Shown here in pieces: positions 59,346 to 64,000 of a stretch of DNA of 64,000 nucleotides. The notes under the pieces were generated by a model. The model saw only the letters and a list, made by a program, of their open reading frames with translations. It searched no databases and had not been told where the DNA came from. The position numbers were made by a program, and so were the translations under genes. The stretch's first letter is position 1; every line of letters starts with the position of its first letter. The stretch is from Novakomyces olei (lineage: Eukaryota; Ascomycota; Novakomycetes; Novakomycetales; Novakomycetaceae): the NCBI GenBank assembly GCA_016906335.1, contig JADEYG010000003.1, positions 1,302,001 to 1,366,000 of the forward strand, given 5' to 3'.

Positions 59346-60056
59346 CTAATACAAAGTATTAAAAAACGCTGGTGATTGCTGTCCACTTTTCAAGTGCTCG
59401 TAGTAATCCTTCTCAACTTTGTTTGGATCTTCTCCTCTGTAAAGACGAATTTTGAATCTGTCCTCAACAATGTTGTCCAGAAGATATTTTGTTTTCTTCC
59501 TGTTGTGCAGTTCTTGAATGCGATTGGCCACCAATTTGTTGTATGTTTCCTCGTAGCGTAGATTTGCCGCCGCTTTGCTTGTCCAGTGCGCTTGTTTTCG
59601 AAAAACTTCTTCCTCTGATAGAGGCAAGCGAGGAGTTGTAGCAGAAATAGTGGCCAGAGAAACTGAAGGAACTGTGGGAGCTGGGTAAGGACCAAGTCTC
59701 TGCGCTGGTGGAGGAGGTTTTCTGAGCACCTTTGCCGCAATAGCAGCAATTGACTCAGGCTCCTTGGAAATTCGACCGTTGCGTTTACGCTCTTTGAATG
59801 CCTGCGATCGGCGAGCGTTTCTTTCTTTCCTCTTATTCAATTGATGAATAGAGGTATTTTTCTCTGAATGGGCACTCTGGTCGGTAAGTCCAGACACAGA
59901 GGTTTTATCCTTATCCTTGGGTGTATTGCTTCGGCGGATAGAGCCAGCCGAGACAACAACCTTTGGATCGGTTTTTGCCTGCTTCAAGAGATTTGCAAAT
60001 GTCTCAGAGTAGACAATGCGAGGCCGTCGGCTGTCTCCTGACGGATTCACTGACAA
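59346..60056 (-). CDS. Outer chromovirus extra ORF upstream of Gag, unknown
   Basis: 236 codons between the 5' LTR and Gag. Basic, Lys/Arg-rich with a Pro-rich patch (KPPPPAQRLGPYPAPTVP) and a charged helical C-terminal part. No known domain recognised. No ATG at its head, so it may need an unusual start, or be expressed as a fusion or by splicing. Confidence 0.6.
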   Translation of the reverse strand: MSVNPSGDSRRPRIVYSETFANLLKQAKTDPKVVVSAGSIRRSNTPKDKDKTSVSGLTDQSAHSEKNTSIHQLNKRKERNARRSQAFKERKRNGRISKEPESIAAIAAKVLRKPPPPAQRLGPYPAPTVPSVSLATISATTPRLPLSEEEVFRKQAHWTSKAAANLRYEETYNKLVANRIQELHNRKKTKYLLDNIVEDRFKIRLYRGEDPNKVEKDYYEHLKSGQQSPAFFNTLY

Positions 60057-60075
60057 TGTTAGCAGTGAAAAAAGT

Positions 60076-60422
60076 TGTTATAACTGGAAGTAACTCACTG
60101 TTATAACTCTTTAGATTAATTGAATCTACTCTTAAACTATGGAAAACCTTGTCCTTTTATAGACTTCAAGGCTCAGCTCTTATCTCAGAGATAGGATCAA
60201 GACTTTCCTATCAATTAGTAATCAGATAGGATCAGAAGTAACCGATCAATTAGTAATCACCTTATCATTGATAGGTTACAGATACCCGATCAGTGGCGTG
60301 ATTTAATGATTAGTAATTAAATATTCCTCCAAATCGGTTAAATTCCGTATTTGGAGTGAATTAATTTAATTTAATTATGTCATTTTAAATTTAAATTTTA
60401 CTATCTACACTATGGCCTAACA
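60076..60422 (-). repeat. Outer chromovirus LTR, right copy (5' LTR in coding sense)
   Basis: 347 bp, by eye identical to 47919-48265, followed by acaag. Confidence 0.95.
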
Positions 60423-60576
60423 ACAAGTGTAGAAATTTAATTTGGCTTGTTGTAGAGAATAGTGTTGTATCTCCTTTTAGCTACTTTTCTAAGTCTACTG
60501 ACGCTGTACTATATAGTTTCTTTGGTTCCAGCCACCGAGTTACACTTTGGTAGCGCAAGCCTCTTTGTACTCAGTT

Positions 60577-60621
60577 CCAGCCACTCCAGCCACTCCAGCC
60601 ACTCCAGCCACTCCAGCCACT
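60577..60621. repeat. 9 bp tandem repeat (ccagccact) x5
   Basis: Five perfect head-to-tail units in the 3' flank of the copia fragment, about 135 bp beyond its last codon. Confidence 0.93.
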
Positions 60622-60756
60622 CCTCCTCTTTTCTGTAGCCAGCCTTCCTGTTCTTTTTCTGTGACGTCCAAGCTTGACATATTCCTATACTCCCTCTCAA
60701 GCTTGTTGTCGTCACTTTCACGTGTTTCGCCTTTAAGTATCTTTTGTTGTAGGTAG

Positions 60757-62505
60757 TTAAATATTTTTTTTGCACAAGGGCTTTGTAAGTATATCCGCCA
60801 CTTGTTCTTTTGTGGAAACATAGTCCATAATAATTCTGCCCTTCTCAGTAAGGTCCCGTAAAAACATGAAGCGCACATCCAGGTGTTTTAAGCGTCTCAT
60901 AGGGCTCGCTTTGTGTGATACGTAAATTGCGCTGTTATTGTCCGAGCACACTCTTAGGGGGTGGTCCAGGTTAAGTATTTTTTTGACCAGATTTTTTATT
61001 CCCAGTCCCGTTACAATTGCAGAGCACGCACTGACATATTCTGCTTCGCATGTTGATAATGCAATAATTTTTTGTTTTGAGGAACTCCAGTGAATTAGCG
61101 ATGTTCCTAAAAACATTGCCATTCCTGATGTGGAGTGTCTGTCAGATGCTTCGCTAGCGTAATCGGCGTCACAGTAAATCGTAAGGGTGCAAGGGACAGT
61201 GTTGCTTTGGTATTCGATTCCAAGTTCCTTCGTGTCTCTTAAGTAAGTTGTAATTTGTTTAATTAGTTCCAGACATTCGGTAGTTGGGTTTTCTTGAAAT
61301 CTTGCAGCGTGGGATACGGCAAATGCTATGTCTGGTCTTGTGCATCTGCTTATCCATAGTAGCATTCCAACGCATTTTCGGTATTCCGTCTGCTCAATCG
61401 GTTTTCCATTTAACACAACGTAATTTTTAATTGGCGTCTTTTTTCTTGGTGTATCTTGACAGTTAATTTCTTTTACTGCCTTTGAAATGGCAGCTTTTTG
61501 GGTAATTTTCATGTTGCCGATTTTTCTGTCATAACTGAATTCCATACCAAGGAATTGGTGAATTTGTCCAAGGTCATTAATTTTAAAAGCCTGCCCGAGT
61601 TTTGTTTTCGTGTTATCGATTTCGTACATTTCTTCACCAATAATAATTATATCGTCAACATAAATTAACAAAAACGAATTTCGTTTTGCATTGTGTAAAA
61701 TGCAGTTTTCTGTTGTGGATTCCAAAAATCCTAAAGCTGATAATGTTGTAAATAATTTTTTGTACCAGCATCTCGGGGCCTGCTTTAGTCCATAAAGTGA
61801 CCGTAGTAGTTTGCAAACTCTTCCGGTTCCATCATCAAAGCCTTCGGGCTGTCTCATAAAGACACATTCTTCCAGGTCTCCATTTAGAAACGCCGTTGTT
61901 ACGTCCATTTGATGGATATGCCATTTCTTTGAAACGGCAAAGGCAAGAAGTGTGCGTAGTGATTCAAGGGCCATAGTTGGTGCGTAAGTTGCCTGATAAT
62001 CAATACCCTCGCGTTGCGAAAATCCCTTTGCAACCAGCCTTGCTCTATATCGTTCAACTTCTCCTTGATTATTGGCTTTCGCTTTAAAAACCCACCGGTT
62101 TCCAATTATATCAGCTCCCTCTGGAGCATGTACCAATTTCCACGCATTGTTTTCCTTCATTGCATTTAATTCAGTCTCCATAGCCTCTTCCCATTCCCGA
62201 GCGTGCAAACTGTTGCGCGCCTGCTTTGTATTGTTTGGCTCTATAATTTCATTTATTGCCACATGCGCTCTATCATAAATTCCTGGAGCATGACGAATTC
62301 TGGTTGAGCGTCTGATTCCGTCGTTTGAAATGGTTGTTCCTAATTCTTGTGTATCATTCTGCTGCTGTGTTTCGTGATTGTCCTGATTTTCGTCCTCTAG
62401 TATATCGTCATTAACATTAATTGAGTCAGTCGTGTCTTGAAAAAATTGCTCCGAGTCTTTTGACGTGCCATCTGATGAGGTGATACATTCTATACATCGG
62501 AACAA
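60757..62505 (-). CDS. Copia-type reverse transcriptase and RNase H region
   Basis: 582 open codons. Ty1/copia signatures are WKLVHAPEGADIIGNRWVFK, RYRARLVAKGFSQ, HQMDVTTAFLNGDLEE, RSLYGLKQAPRCWYK and LIYVDDIIIIG. RNase H has CDADYASEASDRHSTSG, STCEAEYVS and SDNNSAIYVS. The C-terminus VADILTKPL is typical of copia Pol ends. Confidence 0.95.
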   Translation of the reverse strand: MFRCIECITSSDGTSKDSEQFFQDTTDSINVNDDILEDENQDNHETQQQNDTQELGTTISNDGIRRSTRIRHAPGIYDRAHVAINEIIEPNNTKQARNSLHAREWEEAMETELNAMKENNAWKLVHAPEGADIIGNRWVFKAKANNQGEVERYRARLVAKGFSQREGIDYQATYAPTMALESLRTLLAFAVSKKWHIHQMDVTTAFLNGDLEECVFMRQPEGFDDGTGRVCKLLRSLYGLKQAPRCWYKKLFTTLSALGFLESTTENCILHNAKRNSFLLIYVDDIIIIGEEMYEIDNTKTKLGQAFKINDLGQIHQFLGMEFSYDRKIGNMKITQKAAISKAVKEINCQDTPRKKTPIKNYVVLNGKPIEQTEYRKCVGMLLWISRCTRPDIAFAVSHAARFQENPTTECLELIKQITTYLRDTKELGIEYQSNTVPCTLTIYCDADYASEASDRHSTSGMAMFLGTSLIHWSSSKQKIIALSTCEAEYVSACSAIVTGLGIKNLVKKILNLDHPLRVCSDNNSAIYVSHKASPMRRLKHLDVRFMFLRDLTEKGRIIMDYVSTKEQVADILTKPLCKKNI

Positions 62506-62530
62506 AGTTTTGAAGATACTCTAGAAAATA

Positions 62531-64000
62531 TGTGTCATATCAATATGACATAATTCCGTTTTCATCGGAGATAATCCGTTCGATTGCGGATTATTTCCAA
62601 TTCCGGAATTTTAGTTAGCCACTTTGTGGCTTAGACAGTCTTTTCCGTAGTTGTTTCTATTTTTAGTTATAGTTAGTTAGTTCCAGCAAGGATAAAAGGA
62701 GGCCCGTTCGCACTTTTATCCGACGCTGATTATCGACCGTGTTGACCGTGTAAACCGTTTTAAGTACTATTACCTTCCATTTGGCTTCCCACCACAGTTG
62801 CCGTGAAAGCAACACAGCCGTACCCAAACCAAACAAAGAAAAACACAACAGTATAATCAGCCCACGTTGTGGTGCCGAGCCGTTCGTCATGGAAGGTGTC
62901 GACATGAATCGTCTGAACCAATTTGTTGAGGAAACAACAGCGAAGTTACAGCTACTGGAGCATGAGAACATGATGCTGAAGGTCAAATTGGAAAACGATC
63001 AGGAGAGTCGACATGCGACGTTCAACCGGGAGCCCAAGTTAGCCCCGCCACCTTTGTTTTTTGGCGAGAGAGCTAAGGCTCGTGAATTTATCACCCAAGT
63101 GAAAATGATAACCGACGCACTACCCTCGAGATACGGATCGGACCGCCAGAAGGTCACGTTTGCAGCAACCTATTTGCGAGGAACCGCGTTCAGGTGGATT
63201 GAGCCTCACATCCTAGGGGAAAACGAAGGAATACTCAACGATTTTGAGACGTTTTGTGATTCATTCCTACAGATGTTTGGTGATCGAGATATTAGAAAGC
63301 AGGCGCAGAAGCAAATTCGCAATCTGAAGCAGTCTGGAGCTGTTGCTCAGTACGCAGCCGAGTTTGACAGACTCAGAGCGAACTTTAGCTGGAACGAAGA
63401 AGCGTTGATTTCGCAGTACTACGAGGGCCTTAGCGACAGGCTTAAGGACGAATTGGCAAGAACGACAGAGCCTAGTACCTTGCGAGAGATGATCGAGATG
63501 ACGATCAGTATTGATAATCGTCTATTTGAGAGACGTAAAGAGAGACAGAGAACAAGTTACGAACCGAGAACGTATTATGAGCCGAGATTTACGGGCAGAA
63601 GTAACCAGACGACTGCACCGATGGAAATTGATTTGGCGGTTGCCGGTGCCAGAGGAGCAGGCAGACCCGCAAGAGAGTACAAGACGAATGACAGAGAGCA
63701 CAAGACGAATTACAGAGACGCGAGAGACGCGAGAGAAAGAGAGAGAAGTCACGACAACAGAAACGTACAGTGTTATAATTGCCAGAAGAAAGGGCATATT
63801 GCAAAAGAGTGCAAAGAAAAGAGAATTCCGTTTGTAAGCCGTCAAGCTGCAATGACGACGAACGATTTGAGCGACGACTCGGGAAAAGATTTCGCCTAGA
63901 GAAAGAAGTGGTTTCTCTAGGACAAGCTGAATTAAAAGCCACTGAAAGACGACGAGATACTGGAGTGAGACATTTGGAGACGGACGTCCAAATAAATGGG
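62531..64000 (+). mobile_element. Third Ty3/gypsy element, 5' part, plus strand, runs off the window
   Basis: Starts at about 62531-62533 with a TGTCATAT...ATATGACA palindrome, the likely LTR edge. A TATA-like gataaaagg is at about 62691. The LTR's inner boundary cannot be set because the second LTR is outside. Gag follows, and the last 100 bases look like the start of a protease frame. Orientation is opposite to the other elements. Whether it is whole cannot be judged. Confidence 0.8.
62889..63899 (+). CDS. Third element Gag
   Basis: 336 residues from ATG 62889 to TAG 63899. An N-terminal coiled coil (VEETTAKLQLLEHENMMLK) is followed by the Gag core (FAATYLRGTAFRWIEPHI, FCDSFLQMFGD, YEGLSDRLKDELAR), an Arg/Glu-rich linker (NDREHKTNYRDARDARERE), and a CCHC knuckle (CYNCQKKGHIAKEC). 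An open stretch upstream to 62781 lacks ATG and is left out. Confidence 0.92.
   Translation: MEGVDMNRLNQFVEETTAKLQLLEHENMMLKVKLENDQESRHATFNREPKLAPPPLFFGERAKAREFITQVKMITDALPSRYGSDRQKVTFAATYLRGTAFRWIEPHILGENEGILNDFETFCDSFLQMFGDRDIRKQAQKQIRNLKQSGAVAQYAAEFDRLRANFSWNEEALISQYYEGLSDRLKDELARTTEPSTLREMIEMTISIDNRLFERRKERQRTSYEPRTYYEPRFTGRSNQTTAPMEIDLAVAGARGAGRPAREYKTNDREHKTNYRDARDARERERSHDNRNVQCYNCQKKGHIAKECKEKRIPFVSRQAAMTTNDLSDDSGKDFA

Larger units (their letters stand above)
47919..60422 (-). mobile_element. Outer Ty3/gypsy chromovirus, complete-looking, carrying a nested element
   Basis: LTR retrotransposon of 12.5 kb, of which about 5.8 kb is its own. Coding runs on the minus strand. Identical 347 bp LTRs (TGTTAT...CTAACA) bound it, with the 5 bp duplication acaag at 47914-47918 and 60423-60427. 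A purine tract next to the left LTR (about 48266-48277) marks the 3' side. Parts in order on the minus strand are an extra ORF of unknown role, a Gag-like region with zinc knuckle, protease, reverse transcriptase, RNase H, integrase and, beyond the nested insertion, a chromodomain. It looks young because its LTRs match along their length. It is broken by the insertion and perhaps one further break. Confidence 0.93.
60428..62530 (-). mobile_element. Ty1/copia retrotransposon fragment
   Basis: Remnant on the minus strand lying between two Ty3/gypsy elements. Its 3' flank on the left meets the outer chromovirus at 60427, and its 5' side ends where the plus-strand element begins. Only the C-terminal Pol part is in the window. 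Gag, protease and integrase are absent, so it is broken by at least one truncation and probably by insertion. It is likely the oldest element of the nest. Confidence 0.85.

Overview
The window is nuclear DNA of a filamentous or yeast-like fungus, most likely an ascomycete. The genes carry many short introns (about 37-215 bp) with GT-AG ends and a CTAAY-type branch site close to the acceptor. Fungus-typical products are present: Mdm10, Slm1/2, a Cla4-type PAK, Mrt4, an Irs4/Tax4-type EH protein, Zrg17 and a Zn2Cys6 regulator. TTAGGG-type telomere motifs occur in gene flanks. A basal ascomycete (Taphrinomycotina-like) would fit this mix, but that placement is inference.

From 1 to about 46.3 kb the window is ordinary gene-dense chromosome. 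In order it holds: the 3' end of an OCRL/INPP5B-type phosphoinositide 5-phosphatase; UBC1; glutathione synthetase; proteasome ATPase RPT2; a PH-CRIB-kinase of the Cla4 type; an MFS drug/polyamine antiporter; an unknown serine-rich protein; a ZRG17-like zinc transporter; an HSBP1-like coiled coil; a hydrophilic repeat protein; an MDR-family reductase; SAICAR synthetase; an EH-domain protein; DNA ligase IV; proteasome lid subunit RPN7; a small conserved fungal protein; MRT4; MDM10; a DNAJC8/Spf31 J-protein; a Zn2Cys6 factor; a half-length peroxisomal Lon; and a Slm1/2 F-BAR/PH protein. I rebuilt splice structures by eye from family alignments and branch sites. Several exons are tiny: 3, 11, 17 and 18 nt.

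From about 47.9 kb to the end the window is a nest of LTR retrotransposons, treated as fossils. A Ty1/copia fragment (minus strand, about 60.4-62.5 kb) is flanked on its left by a complete-looking 12.5 kb Ty3/gypsy chromovirus (47919-60422) with identical 347 bp LTRs and a 5 bp target duplication. Inside that lies a second chromovirus (48529-55262) with 631 bp LTRs, its own 5 bp target duplication, and a 100 bp duplication at one edge. On the right, a third Ty3/gypsy element on the plus strand starts near 62.53 kb, abuts the copia fragment and runs off the window.

The most interesting observations are: a Lon protease that starts at its Walker A motif yet keeps a complete Ser-Lys protease and a peroxisomal SRL tail; an RPT2 start codon alone in its own exon, leaving the presumed myristoylated glycine to exon 2; DNA ligase IV with an 11 nt microexon and a GC-AG intron; telomere-like boxes in three divergent promoters; and an inner LTR made of a chain of strong hairpins. 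No rRNA, tRNA or CRISPR array was found.
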